DNA of 64,000 bases, from NCBI GenBank assembly GCA_014360495.1, contig JACIXR010000006.1, positions 124,001 to 188,000 on the forward strand, read 5' to 3'. Origin of the DNA: a bacterium (lineage in GTDB: Bacteria; Armatimonadota; JACIXR01). The notes below the pieces were generated by a model, which made no database searches, had not been told where the DNA came from, and was given only the letters and a program-made list of their open reading frames with translations. Positions 54,698 to 62,549 of the stretch are shown in pieces; the first letter of the stretch is position 1; the number at the start of each line of letters is the position of its first letter. Both the position numbers and the translations under genes were made by a program.

Positions 54698-55432
54698 ATG
54701 AAAAAGGTCTTCGCTCGCTCAAAGGTTCTCTCTGATGTTGATTTCACCTATTGTCCCGGCTGCACTCATGGAATTGCCCATCGCCTGATAGCGGAAGCCA
54801 TTGAAGAGCTGGGCATCTTGGAGAAAACCATAGGGATTTGCCCCGTGGGCTGTGCTGTTTTCGCTTACGAGTTCTTTGAATGTGACATGATTGAAGCTGC
54901 TCACGGAAGGGCGCCAGCGGTTGCAACTGGTGTCAAGAGGGCTCTACCAGATAGAATCGTCTTCACCTATCAAGGCGATGGGGACCTCGCATCAATCGGG
55001 ATGGCGGAAATAGTTCACGCTGCTGCGAGAGGGGAGAATATCAGCGTTTTCTTCATCAACAACGCCGTCTACGGGATGACCGGTGGGCAGATGGCACCCA
55101 CCACCATCCTCGGTCAGAGGACGACCACCTCCCCCTATGGTAGGCAACCCGAAAGGGAAGGTTATCCCATAAGGGTATGTGAACTCCTCTCAACCCTGGA
55201 TGGTCCCGCCTATATAACACGGGTAGCTCTCACGAATCCTCGCTATGTGCTTCAGGCTAAAAAAGCGGTTCTCAAAGCCTTTCAAACCCAAATAGAGGGA
55301 AAGGGCTTTTCCCTCGTGGAGATGCTCTCAGCTTGCCCTTCTATTCTCGGGCTCAAGCCAATTGACGCATTAAAGTGGGTGGAGGAAAATATGATTCCAA
55401 TCTATCCGCTTGGCGAGTTCGTTGTAAAGTGA
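54698..55432 (+). CDS. 2-oxoacid:ferredoxin oxidoreductase beta subunit, orphan
   Basis: A 244-residue thiamine-diphosphate-binding subunit. It begins [20 protein letters not shown] and carries [20 protein letters not shown] with the TPP-binding GDGD, and [19 protein letters not shown], as in VorB/KorB. Such enzymes oxidatively decarboxylate branched-chain 2-oxoacids or 2-oxoglutarate with ferredoxin. The alpha and gamma subunits that normally adjoin are not downstream, where a sugar kinase follows, and upstream is the divergent purB. They must lie elsewhere. Confidence 0.85.
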   Translation: MKKVFARSKVLSDVDFTYCPGCTHGIAHRLIAEAIEELGILEKTIGICPVGCAVFAYEFFECDMIEAAHGRAPAVATGVKRALPDRIVFTYQGDGDLASIGMAEIVHAAARGENISVFFINNAVYGMTGGQMAPTTILGQRTTTSPYGRQPEREGYPIRVCELLSTLDGPAYITRVALTNPRYVLQAKKAVLKAFQTQIEGKGFSLVEMLSACPSILGLKPIDALKWVEENMIPIYPLGEFVVK

Positions 55433-55437
55433 GGCTT

Positions 55438-56370
55438 ATGGAGTTCATAATTGGCGTAGATGGAGGAGGAACGAAAACCCTTTGTGCTCTTTGGGATGAG
55501 GAAGGGAATCTTTTAAATTGGTCCAAAGAGGGACCGTCAAATCCTTTATTCATAGGTTGGGACGAAGCCAAGAGGGCGATTGTTGAGGCAGTTACAAGAG
55601 TTGCGAGTTCGCTTCCCCCCAATGCCCGTGGCACGATAATAACGGGCGGTGGAGGAACGCCCAGCACGAGGGAAGAGCTTTCCAACCTCTTCCCTAATTG
55701 GAGAATACTGGAAACGGGCGATGTGGAAACGGCGCTTAGAGCAGCTTTACCGATGGGCAAAGAAGGAGTCGTTGCGAGGGCAGGAACGGGAAGCTTTGCG
55801 GTTGGGCAGGATTCTGCGGGTAATAGGAAAGTAATAGATGGGCTTGGTCCCCTTTTGGGAGACGAGGGCTCCGCAACAGATATAGGGTTGATGGCTTTGA
55901 GGGCAGTGGGAAGGCATTTTATGGGGAAAGTCCATTGCCCTCTTCTTGCGGAGAAGGTTCTCAGCAGCTTCTCAGCCAAGTCGCTTGGGGAACTTATCCA
56001 CCGCCTTCACGCCGAAAATGTCAAAAGGCATCAGATATCATCGCTGGCGAAGTTGGTGTGGGAGTGTAGGGAGGAAAGGGTATGCAGGGAAATTCTTTGG
56101 GAGGCAGGGAAACGTCTTGCCCTCTCTGCTCTCAAAGCTGCTGAGTATCTGAAATTGCGAAATCCCTCCTTTTTCGTTGGAGGGAGCGTCTTCAAAGCGA
56201 GGGAGGTATTCGTCTCTTTCAAAAGAGGGGTAAGGAGAGCTTATCCCAACGCTCCTGTTGATTACTCTCCCCTTGAGGCATTGGCTGGTGCCTTCATCAT
56301 AGCAAGGGGAGGAGAGGTTTCACCCCCAATTAGAGAAAAGTTGAAAGAGGTAAACAAACTATACTTATGA
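55438..56370 (+). CDS. BadF/BadG/BcrA-type ATPase, N-acetylglucosamine kinase-like
   Basis: About 310 residues from the ATG giving MEFIIGVDGGGTKTLCALWD, the phosphate-1 motif of the actin/hexokinase fold. ARAGTGSFAVGQD and GPLLGDEGSATDIGLMALRA are the adenosine and connecting motifs of GlcNAc-type kinases. It probably phosphorylates an amino sugar. It starts 5 bases past the previous stop and is followed by a SIS-domain protein, which fits amino-sugar or muropeptide metabolism. Confidence 0.8.
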   Translation: MEFIIGVDGGGTKTLCALWDEEGNLLNWSKEGPSNPLFIGWDEAKRAIVEAVTRVASSLPPNARGTIITGGGGTPSTREELSNLFPNWRILETGDVETALRAALPMGKEGVVARAGTGSFAVGQDSAGNRKVIDGLGPLLGDEGSATDIGLMALRAVGRHFMGKVHCPLLAEKVLSSFSAKSLGELIHRLHAENVKRHQISSLAKLVWECREERVCREILWEAGKRLALSALKAAEYLKLRNPSFFVGGSVFKAREVFVSFKRGVRRAYPNAPVDYSPLEALAGAFIIARGGEVSPPIREKLKEVNKLYL

Positions 56371-56388
56371 AAAGGAGGTCGTTAAATA

Positions 56389-57105
56389 ATGTCAAAAGGT
56401 TTAGAGTATCTTGAAAAAGTGAAGGAGCTCATAGAGAAGGTTAAGACGACGCAGGGTAAACACATTGAGGAAGCTGGGAAAGTAATCGCTGATGCGATAG
56501 CGAAGGGAGGGATAATCTATTTTTGCGGCTCCGGACACGCGAGGATGATAGCGCTTGAGGGAGTAGGGAGGGCTGGAGGCTTCATTCCCGCTGATGCAAT
56601 TCCCGAAGGGCCGGAACAAGAGGAGGGTGTGGGGAGGGAGATAATAAAGAAATTCAACTTTCCACCCCATTCCGTTATTGTTGTCATCTCCAATTCTGGA
56701 AGGAATCCTTTCACAATTGATGTAGCTCTTCAAGCGAAGGAAATGGGTTTAAAGGTGATAGCGATAACGAACCTGAATCATTCCCGCTCGGTGTCATCAC
56801 GACATTCAAGCGGGAAGCGCCTTTTCGAGGTGGCCGATATAGTGATAGATAACTGCGGCGAGCTCGGCGATGCGATAATGAAGGTGGAAGGAACGGATGT
56901 TCCTGCAGGAGCGACCTCAGGTGTTATCGGCTCGGCGATTGTGCAAGCGATGGTGGTGGAGGCGGCTGACCGTCTCGGGCAGATGGGGATAGAGCCTCCG
57001 CTTTATCTCAGCGCCAATATAGACGGAGGACCCGAACATAACAAGAGGATTGAAGAACTCTATAGGGAGAAGTTGCAGAGGGCAAGAGGTGAGCTCAAAG
57101 AGTAA
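56389..57105 (+). CDS. SIS-domain sugar isomerase-like protein
   Basis: A 238-residue phosphosugar-binding protein of the UPF0309 type. It shows GGIIYFCGSGHARMIALEGV, VIVVISNSGRNPFTIDVALQ with the Ser-rich phosphate-binding loop, and VAITNLNHSRSVSSRHSSGK variant as AITNLNHSRSVSSRHSSGK. AAAGGAGG precedes the ATG. With the kinase it suggests handling of amino-sugar phosphates. Confidence 0.82.
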   Translation: MSKGLEYLEKVKELIEKVKTTQGKHIEEAGKVIADAIAKGGIIYFCGSGHARMIALEGVGRAGGFIPADAIPEGPEQEEGVGREIIKKFNFPPHSVIVVISNSGRNPFTIDVALQAKEMGLKVIAITNLNHSRSVSSRHSSGKRLFEVADIVIDNCGELGDAIMKVEGTDVPAGATSGVIGSAIVQAMVVEAADRLGQMGIEPPLYLSANIDGGPEHNKRIEELYREKLQRARGELKE

Positions 57106-57111
57106 AAAGAA

Positions 57112-57201
57112 GTGCCGTTAAAAATCGGGTTAAAAGAAGAGAGGCAGAAAAAGTTAGAGAGGGAATTGGAGAGGATAATTCCCATCCTAATCCAAATTTA
57201 A
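57112..57201 (+). pseudogene. Relic of a minimal nucleotidyltransferase (MNT) N-terminus
   Basis: A GTG-initiated frame gives VPLKIGLKEERQKKLEREL and ERIIPILIQI before a stop. This resembles the N-terminal helix that precedes the GSF motif in small MNT-type nucleotidyltransferases (antitoxin partners of HEPN proteins). The catalytic GS-x10-DxD part is absent. Short, so the assignment rests largely on the adjoining HEPN relic. Confidence 0.4.
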
Positions 57202-57214
57202 GGAAAGGTTATGT

Positions 57215-57347
57215 ATGAGGTGTAGGAGCGAGAGATGGTTTGCGCAGGCGATATATGATTTATTTAGAGGATGTGAAGAGAGCGGTTTCCCTCTCGAAGA
57301 AAGCCATGGAGGTGGTGAGGGAAAAGATGGGGCATAAAAATAAGTGA
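57215..57347 (+). pseudogene. Relic of a HEPN-domain protein
   Basis: One frame gives SERWFAQAIYDL, like the start of HEPN proteins (W-x-x-QAxxDL). Another, open from 57261 to the TGA at 57347, gives YLEDVKRAVSLSKKAMEVVR and EKMG, like their C-terminal helix. The middle helices are missing and the frame shifts between the two parts. With the preceding MNT-like piece this looks like a dead MNT/HEPN toxin-antitoxin pair. Confidence 0.5.
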
Positions 57348-57372
57348 TTATTTTAAGAGGAGGTAGAGAGTT

Positions 57373-58551
57373 GTGAGAGTGTTGATGTTATCTTGGGAGT
57401 ATCCCCCTAATATTGTCGGTGGATTGGGGAGGCATATGGGAGGATTATGCCCTGCTCTGGCGAAAAAGGATGTGGAGGTCCATATAATCACATCATCTGC
57501 TCCCGACCTCCCATCCTATGAGGAGAAGGACGGAGTCCATATTTATAGGGTTGATGAGAATTTCATCTTTCCCTTGGATTTTTCCAATAAAATCCATCAA
57601 CTGAACTTCGCGGTGATTCAAGCTGCTATTCCTCTTTTGAATAAAAACAAATTCCATATAATACATACCCACGATTGGCTCAATTGTATGGCGGGGAGGG
57701 TTTTGAAGCACGCTTATAAGATTCCCCTTGTTGCGACTATTCACGCCACGGAATTCGGCAGGAGGGGAGGATTAACAGAGCCGATTTCCCGCTATATTCA
57801 CTCTCAGGAGTGGCTTCTCGGTTATGAGGCTTGGAAGGTCATAGTTTGCAGTGAGGCTATGAAGGAAGAGGTTATGAATGTTCTCTCCATTCCACCCGAT
57901 AAAATTGAGGTTATCCCAAATGGGATAGATTTAGAGAGGTTTGATGTAGAAGTGGAAGAGGGCTTTCGGGAGAAATTTCTTGCGCCCTATGAGAAGATGA
58001 TTCTCTTCGTGGGGAGATTGGTTTGGGAAAAGGGGGTTGATGTCTTGATTGATTCTGCTCCCTATGTTCTTGCTCGTTTCCCGCAGGTTAAGTTCATCGT
58101 CGTGGGTAAGGGAGATGTAGAAGGGTATAGGGATAGGGCAAGGAAGCTCGGAGTGGAATCCAAATTCTTCTTTACCGGCTTTTTGGATGATTTGAGTGTA
58201 GCGAAGCTTTATAAGTGTGCGGATATATGCGTTTATCCCAGCAGATATGAGCCTTTCGGAATCGTCGCGTTGGAGGCTATGGCGGTGGGGATACCGCCTG
58301 TGACTTCAAATGCGAAGGGATTTAGCGAGACCGTGAGAAATGGAGAGAATGGGATAATCACACAAGTGGGTGACCCTCTTTCCCTTGCTCAGGGAATTTT
58401 GTTGCTTTTGGAGAATCCCAAGTTAAAGAAGATGATGGGGGAAAGGGCAAGGCGCTTGGTTTTGAGAGAATTCAGGTGGGGAAAAAACGCGGAGAAAACA
58501 ATAGCCCTCTATAAAAAGGTGATAGAGGAAAGGAAAAGGGTTAAGTGGTAG
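57373..58551 (+). CDS. Glycosyltransferase family 4 (glycogen synthase-like)
   Basis: A 392-residue GT-B enzyme starting at GTG after GAGGAGG. The acceptor half begins MRVLMLSWEYPPNIVGGLGR, the pattern of starch/glycogen synthase-like GT4 and GT5 enzymes. The donor half contains FVGRLVWEKGVDVLIDSAPY and PSRYEPFGIVALEAMAVGIP with the E-x7-E motif. It transfers a sugar from a nucleotide donor, perhaps in glycogen or polysaccharide synthesis. Appears to be monocistronic. Confidence 0.85.
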   Translation: MRVLMLSWEYPPNIVGGLGRHMGGLCPALAKKDVEVHIITSSAPDLPSYEEKDGVHIYRVDENFIFPLDFSNKIHQLNFAVIQAAIPLLNKNKFHIIHTHDWLNCMAGRVLKHAYKIPLVATIHATEFGRRGGLTEPISRYIHSQEWLLGYEAWKVIVCSEAMKEEVMNVLSIPPDKIEVIPNGIDLERFDVEVEEGFREKFLAPYEKMILFVGRLVWEKGVDVLIDSAPYVLARFPQVKFIVVGKGDVEGYRDRARKLGVESKFFFTGFLDDLSVAKLYKCADICVYPSRYEPFGIVALEAMAVGIPPVTSNAKGFSETVRNGENGIITQVGDPLSLAQGILLLLENPKLKKMMGERARRLVLREFRWGKNAEKTIALYKKVIEERKRVKW

Positions 58552-58562
58552 GTTAAACTATC

Positions 58563-58609
58563 AATTGCGTCAATTTTTATTTTGCAAGTTTATAGAAAGC
58601 GGTTAAAAT
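58563..58609 (+). promoter_or_regulatory. Zinc operon promoter with an upstream palindrome
   Basis: TTGCAA (58582-58587), a 16-base spacer and TAAAAT (58604-58609) precede the ATG at 58617. A 13-base inverted repeat AATTGCGTCAATT lies at 58563-58575 just upstream of the -35 box and could be an operator. Whether it binds a Zur-type repressor is unknown. Confidence 0.5.
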
Positions 58610-58616
58610 TATATTT

Positions 58617-58931
58617 ATGAAGATGAGAGGAAGACTGGTTTTAACATGGTTGTTAATAGTGGTTTTCTCACTCACACCTCTCGTCTTTGCTCATTATCAT
58701 CCTATCCCTCAACATTTCAAATTCTTCTCATCCATAGAGGAAAGCGAAGGTATATCTAACGATATACCTTGTCCCATTTGTGAGTTTGAGACCGCCCTTC
58801 TTTCCCTTTGTTTCCTTCTTTCACTTGCCCTCTGCCTTTCACTTTTCGGCTTATCTTATGTTATCTTAACTCCTCTCCATCACGAGCGAGCCTCAAAGAG
58901 GAATTATTCAATCAGGGCTCCACCTCTTTAA
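58617..58931 (+). CDS. Small membrane protein with His and Cys motifs, first gene of the zinc operon
   Basis: A 104-residue protein with two hydrophobic segments: LVLTWLLIVVFSLTPLVF (about residues 7-24) and ALLSLCFLLSLALCLSLFGL (about 60-80). Between them lie HYHPIPQHF and CPICEFE, a metal-ligand-rich loop probably outside the cytoplasmic membrane. I do not recognise the family. It precedes the barrel, znuA, znuC and znuB genes, so a part in zinc sensing, delivery or uptake is likely by context. A second ATG at 58623 is an alternative start; the first lies 7 bases from the -10 box. Confidence 0.6.
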   Translation: MKMRGRLVLTWLLIVVFSLTPLVFAHYHPIPQHFKFFSSIEESEGISNDIPCPICEFETALLSLCFLLSLALCLSLFGLSYVILTPLHHERASKRNYSIRAPPL

Positions 58932-58996
58932 CCCCCTTAACCCATAATCACTCAAAGAATCACATTTCTCAACAATTCCCAAAGGAGGTGTTTAAT

Positions 58997-60067
58997 ATGC
59001 GTCTTATTCCTCTATTGTCCTTATTAGTTTTGGTTTTGATTCCCTTTACTTTTGCTCAGGATGAAAACACAACCGCAGAGGAGGAAACCCCTCCACCACC
59101 ACGAGGCAGCATAATGAAGGCTCTCCAGCTGCCGGAGATAAGCATTGTAGGTAATATCCATACGCTATTCTCTTCAAATAAAGATGATGAGGACAGAAAC
59201 AAGGTAAAGCTTGAGGAAGTGGAATTAGCGTTGCAAAGCTGGATTTACCCCACGATAAGAGGGGATGTGATAATAGCCATTCATGAGCATATAGAGCCTG
59301 CTACGGGCGAAAGACACTCCCATGCACATATTGAAGAGGGATATGTGAGTTTCCTTAATTTAGGGAAGGGGTTCACGCTTAAGGCGGGAAGAATGAGGGT
59401 AGGCTTGGGCAAGGAGAATCCCATACATCCCCATCATCGCCTTTATGTTGATAATCCCAGCATCCTCTCCACTTTATTTAGCGAGCATGGACTAATCTGT
59501 GATGGAGCCACTTTGAGTTATCTCTTCCCCACCAAGACTTTCACTCAACTTGACCTTTCTACCTGGCAGGTGGTCTTCCCTGAAGATGGAGAGGGAATGC
59601 CCGGGTTGGAAAAGACTCTTCACACAGCACGATTGTGGATATCTACTCCCTACAAAGATGGAGAGTTGGAAACTGGCTTTAGCCTTGGTAGAGGAGCGGG
59701 CGATGAGCCTATAAAGATATACGGATTGGATATGACCTTCAAGCGATGGCCTGGGTCCTTCGGAAGGGATTTGCTCCGAGCGGAGTTTTTCAAAGCTGAG
59801 CACGCAAAGGACAAGGTGAGCGGATGGTATCTTTTGGGCGCACATAAGTTCACGAAGTATTGGGAAGGGGCGCTGAGGCTTGATAACTCTCAGCTCGTGG
59901 ACGGAGGGAGAGAGAAGGCTTTATCTCTAATCATTAGCAACTATCTGACTGAAACGAGCATCCTTCGTGTTCAATACCAATACGCTGATAACCCGAAGGG
60001 AGCAGATAACCGCTTATGGGTTCAGGTAATCTTCGGTATGGGTCCTCATGCCCATCCCTTGGAGTAG
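58997..60067 (+). CDS. Outer-membrane beta-barrel of the zinc-uptake operon
   Basis: A 356-residue protein with AAAGGAGGTG before the ATG and a signal peptide (LIPLLSLLVLVLIPFTFAQ). Alternating strands ending in aromatic residues, AGRMRVGLGKENPIHPHHR and a C-terminal strand DNRLWVQVIFGMG suggest a porin-like barrel. His-rich loops (HEHIEPATGERHSHAHIEE) fit zinc binding. The position immediately before znuA is as in operons encoding zinc-regulated outer-membrane proteins. It implies a diderm cell. I cannot tell whether it is a porin or has another role. Confidence 0.7.
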   Translation: MRLIPLLSLLVLVLIPFTFAQDENTTAEEETPPPPRGSIMKALQLPEISIVGNIHTLFSSNKDDEDRNKVKLEEVELALQSWIYPTIRGDVIIAIHEHIEPATGERHSHAHIEEGYVSFLNLGKGFTLKAGRMRVGLGKENPIHPHHRLYVDNPSILSTLFSEHGLICDGATLSYLFPTKTFTQLDLSTWQVVFPEDGEGMPGLEKTLHTARLWISTPYKDGELETGFSLGRGAGDEPIKIYGLDMTFKRWPGSFGRDLLRAEFFKAEHAKDKVSGWYLLGAHKFTKYWEGALRLDNSQLVDGGREKALSLIISNYLTETSILRVQYQYADNPKGADNRLWVQVIFGMGPHAHPLE

Positions 60068-60079
60068 GAGGTGATAAGA

Positions 60080-60982
60080 ATGAGGAACATTTGGAGGATA
60101 TTTATTTTCTTATTTCTTCTCTCTCCAGCCTTCGCAAAGCTAAAAGTTGTCTGCACTTTGCCAACCCTCTCATCAATAACAAAGGAAATAGGCGGAGATA
60201 AGGTAGAAGTGATTACACTTGCTCCAGGCGATAGGGACCCCCATTATGTTGAGCCTCGTCCGAGCATGGTTGTGAACTTGCGGGATGCCGATTTGCTGGT
60301 GAAGGTTGGGATGGATTTGGACATGTGGGTGGATGCTCTCGTTGATGCTTCCCGTAACAAAAAGATTATGTGGGGCTCGCCCGGCTATGTGGATTGTTCC
60401 GTGGGGATAAAGAAGCTGGAGGTCCCCAAGGGGCGGGTTAGTATGAAGGAAGGAGAGATACATATTTATGGCAATCCCCACTACTGGCTCAGCCCGGATA
60501 ACGGCGAGAAAATAGCTAAGAACATCTTGGGAGGACTGCTCAGGGTTGCGTCAGCAGGCGACAAGGAATATTTCAAGAAGAGAGCGGATAGCTTCATATC
60601 TAGATTGAGGGAGAAGGCGAAGAAATGGAAAGGGGAGTTGAAACCTTACAAAGGGACGAAGTTCGTTTCCTATCACAGGAGCTTCTCCTATTTCGCAAAG
60701 TATTTTGAGCTGGATTACTTCGGCACCCTGGAGCCAAAGCCGGGAATTCCTCCCTCAACAGCCCATATAGCTAATCTGATAAAGGGTATGAAGAACGAGG
60801 GCGTGAAGATAATCTTCTTGGAGACGTATTATCCGCGAAAGTTTGCCGATATGGTGGCTAAGGAGACAGGAGCTAAGGTTGTGGTTGTTCCCACAGCGGT
60901 GGGCGCGTTGAAGGAAGCGGATGATTATTTTTCCCTCTTTGATGTGATTATCAGCAGGATAAAAGGAGCTTTAAGGGGGTGA
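60080..60982 (+). CDS. znuA: Periplasmic zinc-binding protein
   Basis: About 300 residues from the ATG that follows TAGGAGGTG. A signal peptide (IFIFLFLLSPAFA) leads into the cluster A-I metal-binding fold: VVCTLPTLSSITKEIGGDKV, APGDRDPHYVEPRPS (first His), GNPHYWLSPDNG (second His), FVSYHRSFSYFAKYF (third His) and FLETYYPRKFAD (Glu ligand). It lacks the long His-rich loop of many ZnuA proteins. It binds Zn (possibly Mn) for the ABC transporter encoded next. Confidence 0.92.
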   Translation: MRNIWRIFIFLFLLSPAFAKLKVVCTLPTLSSITKEIGGDKVEVITLAPGDRDPHYVEPRPSMVVNLRDADLLVKVGMDLDMWVDALVDASRNKKIMWGSPGYVDCSVGIKKLEVPKGRVSMKEGEIHIYGNPHYWLSPDNGEKIAKNILGGLLRVASAGDKEYFKKRADSFISRLREKAKKWKGELKPYKGTKFVSYHRSFSYFAKYFELDYFGTLEPKPGIPPSTAHIANLIKGMKNEGVKIIFLETYYPRKFADMVAKETGAKVVVVPTAVGALKEADDYFSLFDVIISRIKGALRG

Positions 60983-61698
60983 TGGGAATGGGGAAGCCAT
61001 TATTGGAATTCAAGGATGTTTATTTGGGCTACCGAGGGGAGGTTATCCTTCCCTCGGTTAACCTCCTCATAGAGGAAGGAGATTTCCTGGGGATTGTGGG
61101 TCCGAATGGGGCGGGGAAGACTACGCTTTTAAGGGCGATAGCGGGAGTCTTGAAACCTATGAGGGGGCAGGTGATTCTCTATAAGCCAAACCTCTCGATC
61201 GGCTATGTCCCCCAGCGCTCACTTTTGGACGAAGTTCATCCTTTAACCGCTTTGGAAATAGCGTTAATGGGGCTTTACAGAAAGGTAGGAGTATTGAGGA
61301 GGGTTAAGAGATACGAGGAGAAGGCAAGGGAAGCTTTGAGGATTGTGGGATTGGAGGGTATGGAGAAGAAACTTTATAGGGAGTTGTCTGGGGGGCAAAA
61401 ACAGAAGGTTCTTTTGGCGAGGGCGCTCGTCAGCGAGCCAGAGGTTCTTCTTTTGGACGAGCCGATTACGGACCTTGATGTTGCATCACAAAAGGCGATG
61501 ATGGATTTCCTCTCCAATCTGAACAAGGAAAAGGGCATAACAATCCTACTCGTCAGCCATTTGTTGGACGTCGTGGCTGAAAGAGCTGATAAAATAGTGA
61601 TGCTTGGCGATGGCAAGGTAGTAAGCGGTAAGAGGGAGGAGATGCTCTCTCCTGAGAGGTTGAGAGAGTTTTTCGGACTTCCCATAGGAGGTGTTTGA
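60979..61698 (+). CDS. znuC: Zinc ABC transporter ATP-binding protein
   Basis: A 239-residue ABC ATPase overlapping znuA by 4 bases. Walker A is GIVGPNGAGKTTLLRAIAG, the signature is YRELSGGQKQKVLLARAL and Walker B is VLLLDEPITDLD. The last two acidic residues in Walker B are followed by Ile-Thr-Asp rather than the common Thr-Gly/Ala-x-Asp, still normal for the family. The true start could be the ATG at 60982 or 60988. Confidence 0.92.
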   Translation: MMGMGKPLLEFKDVYLGYRGEVILPSVNLLIEEGDFLGIVGPNGAGKTTLLRAIAGVLKPMRGQVILYKPNLSIGYVPQRSLLDEVHPLTALEIALMGLYRKVGVLRRVKRYEEKAREALRIVGLEGMEKKLYRELSGGQKQKVLLARALVSEPEVLLLDEPITDLDVASQKAMMDFLSNLNKEKGITILLVSHLLDVVAERADKIVMLGDGKVVSGKREEMLSPERLREFFGLPIGGV

Positions 61699-61699
61699 T

Positions 61700-62512
61700 A
61701 TGTGGCATTCGCTTGCGGAGGCTTTCTCTTTCCCATTTATGAGAAATGCTCTTTGGGGCTCTTTGTTAATCGGATTAATGAGTTCAATTGTTGGCCTATA
61801 TGTTGTTTTGCGGAGAATAGCTTTTCTGGGAATTGGGTTGGCGCAGGTTTCCTCCCTTGGAGTGGCGATAGCGACATTTTTCGGGATAAATAAGAATTTT
61901 CTCGCCTTAGTTTTCGTTCTCCTCTGTCTACTTCTCCTCGTTTTAGCCACGCGGGGGAGAGAGAAGGTGCCGAGGGAAGCAACGATAGGAGTGATTTATT
62001 CATTTTCTCTCGCCCTTTCACTTCTCTTTCTAGCGAAAAGCGCCAAAGGAGAGGCGGGAGTTCTGGAAAGCCTCTTCGGCAATCTCCTAGCGATTCGCGG
62101 TGCAGATATAAGGAACATCCTCATAGCTTTTATCCCCGTTGCCTTAGCCTATCTTCTTTTCAACAAGGAGATTACAGCTACATCTTTCGACCCCGAATCA
62201 GCGAGGGCAATGGGATTAAATACACAGCTTTGGAACTTCGTCTTCTATCTCACTGTTGGGGTAGTTATTGCCTATTCAACGAGGCTTTCCGGTGTTTTCT
62301 TCTCCTTTTCTATGTTGGTTATCCCTCCCTTTATCGCCCTCTTAGCCTCACGCGGGCTTCGGATGGCATTTCTCCTTTCTGTAGCTGTTGTCATTCCCTC
62401 GGTCATAATTGGGCTTTATCTCTCATACATCTGGGACTTCCCGCCTAGCGGAATGATTGTCGTGCTCCTGTTTTTCTTCCTCCTGATAGCGGGATTTATA
62501 AGGAGAAGTTGA
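61700..62512 (+). CDS. znuB: Zinc ABC transporter permease
   Basis: About 270 residues from the ATG after GGAGGTG; a GTG three codons earlier is less likely. It is highly hydrophobic with about eight or nine membrane segments, starting LWGSLLIGLMSSIVGLYVVL and including FLGIGLAQVSSLGVAIATFF, the pattern of ZnuB/MntB permeases. Its conserved DPESARAMGLNTQLWNFVFY loop contacts the ATPase. Last gene of the zinc operon. Confidence 0.93.
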   Translation: MWHSLAEAFSFPFMRNALWGSLLIGLMSSIVGLYVVLRRIAFLGIGLAQVSSLGVAIATFFGINKNFLALVFVLLCLLLLVLATRGREKVPREATIGVIYSFSLALSLLFLAKSAKGEAGVLESLFGNLLAIRGADIRNILIAFIPVALAYLLFNKEITATSFDPESARAMGLNTQLWNFVFYLTVGVVIAYSTRLSGVFFSFSMLVIPPFIALLASRGLRMAFLLSVAVVIPSVIIGLYLSYIWDFPPSGMIVVLLFFFLLIAGFIRRS

Positions 62513-62549
62513 TTGACTGATTACAGATATAGTAATTAAACTTCTCTTA

